Positions 1 through 10,518 of a stretch of DNA of 64,000 nucleotides are shown here, in pieces. The stretch is from Ectocarpus siliculosus (taxonomy: Eukaryota; Sar; Phaeophyceae; Ectocarpales; Ectocarpaceae), in assembly GCA_000310025.1 (NCBI GenBank), contig FN649731.1:2514406-2578405 (forward strand), read 5' to 3'. A program made the position numbers and the translations under genes. Within the stretch, counting starts at the first letter, position 1; each line of letters opens with the position of its first letter. The notes under the pieces are model-generated. The model ran no database searches. It saw only the letters and a list, made by a program, of their open reading frames with translations, and was not told the origin of the DNA.

Positions 1-167
1 TTGTACTCATCCATGATAAGATACTGGTTTGCATCTTGTTCGCATCCTTGCAGGTACTCCGTACTCAGACAAGCTCGCGATGGGAAATGTCCCGAAGGCC
101 GGAGACTGGTAAACCACGTCGTTATCAACACGAAATCGCATCAGTTTATAGCTCCCGATATTTTAGT

Positions 168-3100
168 CTAATCTAACATCACTACCGTTCCATCGTCTTC
201 TTCACTAAGCATACCCTCTATCCGGTTTAATACATCTTGAGGTATACTCGCAACAGCTTCCTCCTCCTCCTGCTGAATTAGCTTTTCTTTCAATCCCGGG
301 TGGGCAGCCATGTAGGCGTCGTACTCCGCCTGCTCCTGCGCCCGTGCTTCTGCACCAATATCGGGCTCATCCGGGAATGCATTACGGTATTCTTCTTTCA
401 TCGAATCTAAGATGGCAGAGTTGAAATGACGATCCTCGGGCTGGTAGGTTTTCGCCAACTCCGCCATTTCTTCATCGAGGTCTGGGAATCTTCGGCGATA
501 CTCGAGTCGCGCCATGTATGGCACGTATTCCATATTCCAGCTCATGTTAATCTCGTCGTCCTGGGAGACAGGCGCAGAAGCAGACACATTCAGGTTCACC
601 ATACAGCGGTACTTGGAAGGCGCGAAATGGGCCGTCAAGATGCCTGATTCCCGCGCGCGGTCGCCATGTCCTGGTACTGCTTGTCCTGCACGTTTAACGG
701 CCCCGGCATTGCTTTGTTTGATACCATCGGGTGTGCTGAATTGCGCGATGATATGTGGGTAGCCCAAAAAACGGCTGCAGGAGAAGAGCTTGCGTCAGGT
801 CTCTTCGAAAACGAACCAAGCGCTTTGGCAACCGCGACTGCACATTTGCATTTCAACGAATGAGTTCCACAACGACCGAAGAACAAGGGGCACAAAGGGA
901 CCAAACATGAGCTGCACAATGCTCCCTCACCTTGTTGAAATTCGGCTCGGCCTCAACCTTGCCAGCAGCCTTATACCCCTCGAAGTACTCCGCCAGATCA
1001 TCCGTGATCGTGTGCTTTGGGCTCCAGCCGAGCAACCGCTTCGCCTGAGCGAAGGAGAAGCAACGATACGTTGGGGGGTTAAACGAGAGAACGGGGTCAA
1101 TGACGGAGTGTGCCCAACATTGAACTTAGGAACAGTAAAACTCTCGAGGCAAGAAAACTAATGCAATGCTGACGGAGCGGTTGCGTTGCACGGCAGGGAT
1201 TTCACCCGTTCGGCCTCACCCCTTAACTATTCTAGAAGAAGACATCGGTCCGTTCCATGAAGCTGTCCACAAAAAACACGGTACAACTACACTCCGTTAT
1301 AATCGTGCTCTCGTTGAAGTGTTCATGTAGTCATGCTTTCGAGCAAGACTATGCGGAAACCCACAAATACACACACCATTTGAACATGTGCTTGCAACCC
1401 ACCAGAGACACGACGGTTGAATGCGTATCACCGTAGGGAGTCAGTTTTCGACTGCGCGAAAATGTGCTGCCAATGGACAAGTGAATGTACTAAGTCGACA
1501 TTTGTAACTACTTTTCCCACTTTTCCGTACAGGCTTTTCTGACTCCAGGCCTCGGATGGAATCACCACTGGTGTTCGTGCACAGCGCACCTCGAAAAACA
1601 CTCAATTTTTAATTCACCAAACCCAAGGAGAGTTACGAAACACAGATATCCATCAGATTTTGACGATGCTTCTCTGACGCTACACCGTCGCTAGAGAAGT
1701 ATTTACTAACGTGCGACCGATAGACCGCTTCGATCCGCTCCATGATGTTGCCAAAATAAAACCGCTGTTCGCCCCACGGTACACAGCAACCCATGCCGCT
1801 CGAGGAGAATTGTGCCCTGCTATTGATCGCCCCGCTCCACTTCGTGGCTCAAATTGAAGAATACCGTACAGAGCGGTTTTCTCACTATGCGAGTATAGTT
1901 GCAAACTTTCGACCTTCTACTTGCAGAAGGTTTTGGCCGTGAACCCATCCAATGCAGCAAGCGAAGTATCGGTGAAATGTGTGGCTCTCCGGTTGCTGCC
2001 AGCGACGCGCGAGAGCAATGCAACATTAGGCCGCCTCCAACGCTACAACGTTAAAAATACATGGCCGAGCGTCCCCGTACTTACTTTTTCGCTGTTGACA
2101 ACGAAGTGGTTGTTGCGGAAGGGGAACCAGCCCTTCTTGAGGTCATAGTCTCGAGGTTCGTAGTAGTACGCCATCTTGGAGACAGCGGGCTTCGCCACCT
2201 GTCGTAGCGAGAGAAAGGACAAACAACGTGCGTAGCTTGAACCACATGCAGCGACTACATTTGAAAGCGCTGCAACACCATCGCTTCCTTTGCAGTCTGC
2301 CTGGATTCAAACTACGCCAGTAGCCTCGAGAGCTTCGGCCAGACCAAGATAGGTACTCTCATCACAGCAGCAGCATTAAAAGCCCGAAGGCTTCCGTTTC
2401 CATTCGAAAAAGTCCTACAGGATAGTGTCATACCTTCCCGACTTCACGGAAGAGCCCGTTGTACGTGATGTACCTGTCGGATGCGCAGTTAAAAACCTGT
2501 GGACAGTCACAGGTGTCAGTATCAGGGTGCCTTGAGGAAGCAAATCTAGAGACAAAAAAAAAGCAACCGCGGGTCTTGCGCTGAGTCAAAACCCTCAGCT
2601 GAAATTAGCTCAGGCAGCTCCTCAGCAAAAGCCACATACCATCAAGGCCCTACAATTCCTGCCACGCTGGTTCTTTTCAATAACTGCGAGTACCAAGGGC
2701 CGGCCCTTCGCTCTTTTACCTGCTTCACGGCACGTTCGTTCCCGACGACGCTAGCGAGCATGGATGCCACATCCTCCGCGTGCGTCAGGGCGACGAGCTG
2801 ATCGCCGTGCAGGGGCAGTGGAATAAACTCCAATCCATGCACGACACGATCGAAGAACCAATCGAGGTAGTCGCGCTTGTTGGTGAGTGGCCCATAGATA
2901 TACTGTGGCCTGGGGGGGGATTCGAGTCGAGATGGCGGGAAAACGCAAACGTGTGTACTTTTCGGGGATACTTTGAACTGTGCGTACAGGAGGCCCTGTG
3001 CGTACAGGAGGCCCTTCTTGTCGATGCGCGAAAGAGTTATGTCCTTGCGCTTTGAGGTCGTCCTACTTGGAGGTTATGAACATGTGTGCAACCAAACAAA

Positions 3101-5359
3101 GCCTCTAGGCTCATTCGCGACAACGTACACAGATGGCTTTCAAAAACGACGCACAGCAGTACTGTGCATAGAAGACCCGCCAACTAAACACGAGTTGGTC
3201 AGATTCGCATGGCTCACCGGAACGATGTCCAGGGCAGACCCAAGTCAGCGACGTACTTCTCCACCTGGCGCTGGCCGCTCTCCTTGACGTCGCTACTCTC
3301 AGTGAAGGGCACCTGCGAACGGCGTGCAATACCATGAGTTTCTGGGAACAATCGATCACGTCCTCAAATGAGGCAAACAGAAAAAACTGTACTTTGTTCT
3401 TCATCTAATGCCTGTCCTTGCCTATGGTGCCAAGCCCACCTCGTCACTGTCCTTGTACATGCCGCCCGAAGACACGTATGCGTAGTTCTTTACACCCCTG
3501 CAACACAATACAAATGCAGCAGCGATCCAGGCATTAACGGTATGGAAGTGCTGCAAGAGTCGACAAGTAATCGCATGTTGATGATTTTGGGCGAAGGCCT
3601 TCGCCTCCGCACGGAGCTGTGAAAATCAAACAAGAGTTGGCAGGAATGGCTGCGTCCCACGTCCGGAACACCTGAAACAATAAACAACTCAGTAACAAAG
3701 GACCACGCCTTGCTTACAAGCAATATGCCAATGCGCGTTGGTGACACACTTTGTAGAGAGTGCAACGATGCCTACTGCGTCAAAACAACCCCAACTATCG
3801 TCAATTTCCCATGTGCATTTGCATTGTACAGTAGATACCAACGACGGCTTGTGGGCACCAACTACGTTCCCCTATGGTCATGCTACTCGCTACTCGGTAT
3901 TGGATGACGGCCATGACCATGACAACAAGCTCCAGACGAACACGCACCATGCTTTGGAGCAGTCTGCCAAGTCTTTGCAGGTGTCGACGTCCTTCGCATA
4001 GTTGTCGAATACATAGTCGAACGACTCCCCTTCCGGGATGAGCTTGCCTACGCCTTCAGAAAAGTCGCCCCACACGATTGTGGCCCCCTTGCTCTCCAAG
4101 TCTCCGTAGCTGCAACAGCAAGTAGCAGAGAAGCAGAGGCGACGGAAACATCATCAATGCTTTCTCATTGCCGCACGCATGCCAAGCCACACATCACTCG
4201 CGAGACAAGACGTGTTGACTTGGCCGTTGTTGGTACCAGTATCCAGTGCGGCAGAGTCATACCTTTGGATAGTCGCCTGGGGTGCTTCAAAGAGAACCCT
4301 TTGATTTTCATGAACAGAACTGCTGTGTGGTCTTCTGTTTACCCCCCGCTCCAACAATCGTGCCTCTTAAAACCAAAACGAAAGGCGTAAGGCGTAACCT
4401 GTCATCAAGAACAGATGTAATGATACCACACACATCCGGCACGTGGTCGATACTAACCAAACACCACAATACCCCTTACACATATTTTACTGTTGCTCTC
4501 ACTTGACACCTATTCGAAGGTGTGACGTACCTAATGTGTCTTCGCAACCGTCTTTGATGCGTAAATCCACTCTGGGCGAAACAACTATGGGCGGCAACCA
4601 AACCCTGCGAATAAATTCTGGCATTTCACATTTAACCTAAACCTAAATATTTTCCAGAAACTACAGCAGTAGGACGACATACACAATGACGGGCCGGTAT
4701 TATGCCATGAAATATAAACAGCAAACAGCAGGACTGCTGCATGCACAATCGCAGCAGCACAAACGGCGGTAGTCAAAATACCGCAGTTTAGACCTGTGCA
4801 CCCACCTTGCAAACGGTTGACTGTCCTTGTTCTTGCCGGCGCCGTCCTGTAGCAACGTCACAGAGATATCCTTCTCGATCAGCTTGAGAGCTAGGTGGTA
4901 GCCAAGCTCACCATGTCCACCCCCCTTGTTTTGTGCGATCAGCGCTTTACCTGTTCGGAAACATGAAACATGCCGTCACCGACGGGTCCTGACTTGAGAC
5001 ATGCGGCGCAATCATGATCCTCAGATCTCTGATCCTCTGCTGATGAATTGAGATTAATTCGTCGCCCTGCCGGTGTCTATGGCAGGCACATGCAGTAGCC
5101 GACAGTGGATGTCCTCATGTGACGGTGTGGTGGTCGTTGGAGGCCGCACGCTACTACTTGCTGCTGGCGTGCTCTCCTTACTACTCCGTACTCGGTGAGG
5201 AAACACACCTGACGACATGATCGTGAAACCCAGAGACGCTCGAGGAGAAGCACTTGGTTGGCGTCCGACAGGTATCAAAGGCGCTATAAAGGCGCTCCCC
5301 AGGTGGACGCCTAGAGCGGCGCCAACCGACAGACATAGCGCAGAACCAGACGTCGGCAT
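168..5359 (-). CDS. CSP41: CSP41-like plastid RNA-binding protein (atypical SDR/epimerase fold) with a C-terminal acidic extension
   Basis: Ten exons read on the minus strand: 5359-5209, 4950-4806, 4109-3948, 3497-3440, 3312-3218, 2909-2720, 2496-2434, 2198-2085, 1044-931, 560-168; all phases agree and give 494 residues. Seen: an N-terminal hydrophobic signal segment ending in GSA-FIAP, matching the heterokont ASAFAP plastid-import motif (Phe at +1), then a Ser/Arg-containing transit region. The nucleotide-binding glycine motif is KGGGHGELG (about residues 57-65). Later family blocks are SFDYVFDNYAKD, GVKNYAYVSSGGMYK, PQYIYGPLTNKRDYLDWFFD and AKRLLGWSPKHT. Family knowledge: CSP41a/b proteins bind and process plastid mRNA and rRNA. 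The last exon, starting DDEIN, adds about 130 mostly acidic and Glu/Ala-rich residues not found in land-plant CSP41. The Met at 5359 was chosen because it opens directly into the signal peptide; an in-frame Met lies at 5410. The gene is head-to-head with the ANTH gene. Family call is firm; exact exon ends are inferred. Confidence 0.88.
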
Positions 5360-5574
5360 GCTGCTCTCATGTATGTGTATGTCCGTCGCTGGTGGCACCT
5401 CCAGCCTCACCTCTCGCAGTCTGACTGAATGAAGGGGGGTGCCAAAATTCTATCGCGTACCCCCTCTGTCCATCGCCTTGCATCGCCGCATATCCTGTGC
5501 TGTGTCCTGCAGCTGCCGCCGCCCCACCTCTCTCTTTGGTTGGTCCGACGGCTACCACCGCCGTGTCCTTAGCT
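5360..5574. promoter_or_regulatory. Shared divergent promoter region of the CSP41-like and ANTH genes
   Basis: 215 bases separate the start codons of two genes transcribed away from each other, so both promoters and 5' UTRs must lie here or inside the flanking exons. I see no clear TATA box. Both products have N-terminal ER/plastid-type leaders, so co-expression is plausible. This is an inference from spacing, not a mapped promoter. Confidence 0.5.
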
Positions 5575-8500
5575 ATGGGACACCGTCGACTTGCTCTACT
5601 GGGCTTGGCGGTTGTCGTCCTGTTCGCAGTTGATGGTGCTGCAGCTGCTTCAAAGGGTGCTCCACGAGCAGGAAGTCAACAACGCCGGTCGACGAAGGCC
5701 TCACGCAGCAGCCGTCCCAGCCGCAGGGACATTGACGAGGATGAGCGAGAGTTTCAGGGTTGGGACGGCGAGACTAAAAAGGGAACAAGGAGTTCATCTA
5801 GTAGCAAATCTAGCCGAGCAGCACGTGACGATGGGTCGGTTGGCAGGCGTGTGCGGCCATCGTCGACACCAGGGTCATCTCGGTCGAGCTCGAGGTTGGT
5901 CCCGTTTACGAGGGTTAGACGCGTGGCAACATGACATGACAGCACATTCAACATTGTTGCCTGGAAACCATAGGCGACGAACAGTTCTGAAGAGGTGGAA
6001 TGCACCTGCGAGAAGCTGGCACATCGATGTTGAGTCTCTGTGATTTTCATGTAGGTGGGGGGCGTGGTTCAGCGTTTGTGGAAACATGCCTTTTTAAGAC
6101 AAAATCCATCATACAAACAAACAACCGCATTTTTGACTGTTTCGCAGATATCAGGAAAGCGGGACATCGCGACGCAGGAGCCGAGGGATGGAGCTGGTGC
6201 CTAGCAGGCGTAGCCCACCTAAGAGTAGCATGCTATCAGGTTTGGCAGCTACGATGAAAGGCAAGGCTGCGTCAATGCAAGAAGATGCCAAGGGCAAGGT
6301 GAGCCATGCCGCGATGTCATGTGTGAGTGCGCCGCTCTGTGAGGTTGTACACGGGACCAGAGTACCGGTTGTCTGTACTGCTGTATATGTAGACACCGTA
6401 GATTCTGTGAACTGCTGGCGGCACCACTCCTAGCCAGCTTGCTTGCTAGGAGTGGTGTGCATGAAGATACGAGCCAGTGCCCAAACTAGTAGATGGATTG
6501 GATGTTTTTATTTTAACATGTGCAACTATTGTTTGTGCATGAGATTTACAACTGCAAGATATTCTGAAAGAGAAATCCTTCATTCTAATGTAATGTCAAT
6601 CCGATGTTACCGCCTTCTGAGACATGAAACCTTGAAAGGCGACCCTTTATGCGTATGGCATAGACTATAAGGTGTTTTGCAAGGTGTTTCGCGCTACCAA
6701 GCGCAGGCAAAATGTGTTTTTGGGACAGGGTTTTCGAATCAGAATAATTTGACTGGCCTTGTGACAAGCTATCCATAACGATACGATTTGACTTCTGCCT
6801 CCAGGTGACGGAATGGAGGAACATCGCAAAGACGACGGTGTGGTTTTCGAGCAAGATGGAGAAGTTCATGATCCAAATGACATGGCCGGATGATGGAGCT
6901 CTCGACGATGCCTGGGTGAAGGTCAGCGCCGTGTGGTCCTAAAGAAGTGGCCTCGGATTTGACTTTTCGGGGTGTTCGAATGAACGCGTTATTGCGAAAT
7001 GCGATGTTTGAAGATGTTGCGAAATGCATCCTCGTATGCGTATACATCAGCAAGGGTGCCCGCTGGAGCGGGCTCATGAAAGCAGAGCAGTAGTCATCAA
7101 CAGGTGGCGCAAGATGAAAAAGAAAACTCGAACAGCCCACACAACGTACTTGAAATTAATAGTAAGACTGGAGCAACCCAACGAACCAACACCGGCCCAA
7201 TTTTATTTTACCAATCTGTCGTCAGTCTTACAACCCTATTTTTCGGTCCCTGTTCTCTGCTGGCAAACACAGGACACGATGAATTTTCTCGAGAGCGCTG
7301 GGAATGAGCCTCCTCGCTCGCCCAACAACCCCAACAAGCGCATACTCCGGAAGCTATGGTTGAGGATGACAGAAGGAGACTACCGAACCAAGCTGAAGGC
7401 GTTACAGATCTTGCACCACACCACGATGGATCTCAGCTCAGAAGCCAACGGCCGGTAAGGTGTTGCGGTACAAGACACGGGGCCAGAGGTAGGATTTCAA
7501 CATTCTCGGACAAGGTTTGTGATGAACCGCACTTATTTAATGGTACGTTTTTTACTTCTCGCCATGGTGCCGTTTTCTCAGGGTGAGGAACCAGTTCATG
7601 AAGATGAGGGACGAAACGAACCACAAGAATCGCAATGAGGTGTACTTCGAGGTGAGAGCTGTGGTGCTGTATTAGCCTGGCTAAAAGACATTAGGCCCCC
7701 ACGCGGAAGAGATCAGGATTAGACGAAGGCAAGGTACCAATGCCGTTGAGCGTAGTTTTTGACACGTGGTTGGGAGAATCTCTTCGTTTGTTACGCGTTG
7801 ACGTGTTGAATGCGCGTTTGCGCTCACAGGGGGCACGTAGATTGCTACAGAAAGTACTGCTACTTTGCAATGATATTTTCATTAGTTTGTGTCAAGCTAT
7901 CTAGTGACCACGGCAATCCATCCGTTCGCCATTGAAGAGTACGAAAGAGGAGGTACTGAACGGAGGTCAAAATGGTTTGTAGTTTTTTGTGTGAAGGCAG
8001 CAACAAGAACAACGACGATGACCACAACAGAAGCAACACCTCGCGATTCGTTTTTCCTGATTGTGGACCCGCCCTCGCTCATTCTCTCTTTCGGCAGCCT
8101 GCGCGCATCATGGACGTTACCAGCTCCGGTATGCCGTTTCTACCGCTTCTGCGGTCCTACTCTTCGTTCACGTTGAGGAGAATGACTGAGGTGCAAGGCG
8201 GGCCGAAACAGGTGTGTGGGAGAGTTTAGCTTGATTTTCGGGTAACCAGCCATGTTTCCACCGCTCGGTCATGTCGAACCTCGCATTTCTTGTTTGCGTT
8301 GCGTATCTTGTCTGAATGCCGTACTCGCCGCCCGTGGGTACGAGCAGATAGCGTCAACGCTTCGGAGCAAGAAGACCTCGCAACCGGAAGCCGTAGCGCT
8401 CCTTCGACGCTTGGACAAGCTCATATGCACCGGGATGGGTTGCAAGGTACGTGACGCCGTGCAGGTTGACTTCATGTCATTTATCCGCAGTAGTACGCAC

Positions 8501-10127
8501 TCCCAGCAGGTACCCCCGAGAGATATTTCCTATCCCCACCTCCGCGTTTTCCAGCCGTTTACCTGTCGTTGGATTTGGTGTCTACTGTCGTTGTTCGTGG
8601 GAATGGTATCCAAGGGGGGCATCTATTGGGTTCCTCCCTCGCCATGTCATACTGGGTGAAGTGAGGACACTCACTAGCGTCTCCCGCCATGTTTGTTTCG
8701 ATCGGCTCAGGTGGACCGCAAGACCTTGAACACGATCACGGGGCAGGTGATGCAACTTACTGCGAGAGACTTGATGACCTTGTGGAGACTATACGTGAAG
8801 GTGAGCGTTTACAATATTGAGGACAGAGAGAACCGCAATGCTTCGTTCGGGTTTTCATGTACGCGAAAAGCCAGAGTGCACTGGAGGGACAGACCCTGTT
8901 AGGACATCCTCTAGCCGAAGCACAACTGTAGTGTGTTAGCTGATGTGAGATGGGCAGTGCTATCGGTTCTTGATCCAGGGACACGTCCCCGTTTCCTTGT
9001 TACATGACGTCTTTTCTTGTGGCCTTGATTAAGCCACACCTGATGCGAGCCACATTTAGTGTATTGCTGTAGATCCACACGTGACATTTGTCCGATTCCC
9101 CGTGGGCACTTCTTGCACAGGGTCTGACGAGGTTGATCAAGGGCGGGTACAAGGAAGGAAGAACGCCTGCGCCGGAGGCAGTTGTGCAACTTCTGACCCA
9201 GTACGGTAAAACCCAACAGGCTTTGGAAAGGTGAGTAGTTAGTCTGCATCTAGCACCGGATCCCAACGAGATAGGTACGGTGCAGGTACGCTTTGATCAC
9301 ACAACAAACTGACGTGTTGGAGATAACTATGTTTTAAGTTCTACCTGTGGGCAACGTACTAGGGTCCGGCGGATAGCGCCTTCGAAAAGCCGATACAAAC
9401 GCTTCGTAATCCGGGAGATGCGTTTGGGGCACGATTCCTTCAAGTCTGGAAGCGCGTTTCGAAAACCTGGGGTATTGGGATCGAGTTGGGATCCAAAATA
9501 ATGATTAAAACAATGGGTTCTTGGAAGTTGGACAGGTCACCACTTCATCACACACAGGAGCAAATCACGCCTGGTATAGGCGTTCTGTGATGGCGTACTC
9601 CTGCACCAGGAACCATCACATGCTCGAGTTGTGATCCTGTTCTTGCGAGGGGCGCCAGAGTGATATTGCCGCTTTTTTCACTCACAGATACCGTCCTCGT
9701 GATCGTCCTCTGGCACGAATTGTTCCGCGTCTCCCAGGTACTTGACACACTTCAAGAAGATCGTTAGGGACCGGAGGCTTTTTGAGGACAACCAAGTTGA
9801 CCCGGCCGCTTTACAAGTGTGCTTAGCGTCGGTGACGCAAGCGGATGGCCAGGTACACGACCTGGAAGTCTACATGATTTGGCCATGATTGTCTCCGAGT
9901 CGTGTTTGGGCATGGTTACCTTGTGGTGCGCATCGAGGATTATGCGCCGTACAAGTATTGCGCTGGATTGTGATGATTTGTGATGCGAGTAAACGATAAA
10001 TTCGCGAGCACCAAGATCCCCCTCATTCATATTCCACCCTCTATTTAATATGTCGGTTTCTCAGCAGGGTGCCGAGGCCGAGGAGGAGGAGGACGACGAT
10101 GACGACGACGAAGAGCAAGAAGAATGA
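5575..10127 (+). CDS. ANTH-domain (AP180/CALM-like) protein with N-terminal signal peptide and acidic C-terminal tail
   Basis: Eleven exons with consistent phases: 5575-5894, 6148-6298, 6805-6921, 7273-7454, 7582-7651, 8098-8211, 8348-8446, 8711-8800, 9121-9230, 9738-9852, 10068-10127; 475 residues. Residues 1-25 are a textbook signal peptide (basic MGHRR, then LALLGLAVVVLFAV, then AAAA). A Ser/Arg-rich stretch follows to about residue 150 and looks like a transit peptide. Residues about 160-455 match the ANTH helical solenoid in order: RILRKLWLRMTEGDYRTKLK with ALQILHHT; a PFLPLLRSYSSFTLRRM block; LLRRLDKLICTG; the long helices with LTARDLMTLWRLYVK; and LLTQYGKTQQALERYLTHFK. The tail is a run of Glu/Asp. 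Known: ANTH proteins bind PIP2 and clathrin on cytosolic membranes. The usual PIP2 Lys cluster and DPW/NPF/clathrin boxes are not evident. Inferred: import into the ER route, perhaps to the periplastidal compartment. Alternative: the leader is a membrane anchor or a wrong first exon. Confidence 0.78.
6422..6457. repeat. Perfect 13-bp intronic hairpin
   Basis: Arms 6422-6434 and 6445-6457 are exact reverse complements around a 10-base loop, inside intron 2 of the ANTH gene. Too short to call a transposon; it may be a splicing or transcript structure, or chance. Confidence 0.6.
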
Positions 10128-10518
10128 AATATTGGCCAACGTAACTACTAGGGTAAAGGATCGGGAGTCGTTTTCTTGGGACCCCAACGGTTAGAGCGAC
10201 ACCGAGGAGGTTTGGAGCAGCACAGCGCAGCACCGGCGCAACGTTGTTTATCTTGAACTTCATTCTTTGAAGACAACAGCCCCTACCGCGGACGGAAAAT
10301 AAGAGAAACTTGGACACTGGACACTGGAGGAACACTTAGAATGATAGAGAGACGTGGAATTTCGTTACACCAAGAACGTCAAGCAAGCCTCCAGCTACAC
10401 CTAGCACTTTGGAAGAAAAAACCAACAACATGGCCTTGTCTGCATTGCACTGAGGCACACTCCCGCAACCGGGGAACCGAAACCTTGATAGCTTTCTCTT
10501 TTACTGTTCAACGAAGAG
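10128..10518. other. Intergenic region between convergent genes
   Basis: 391 bases between the stop codons of the ANTH gene (+) and the HIBCH-like gene (-). It must hold both 3' UTRs and poly-A sites. I see no coding exon or clear repeat in it. Confidence 0.6.

Noticed and set aside
3500-3616. Extra CSP41 exon (frame open through 3497 upstream)
   Set aside because: Joining 3948 directly to 3497 completes a Trp codon and restores the family pattern KAWGVKNY; the intervening frame is chance.
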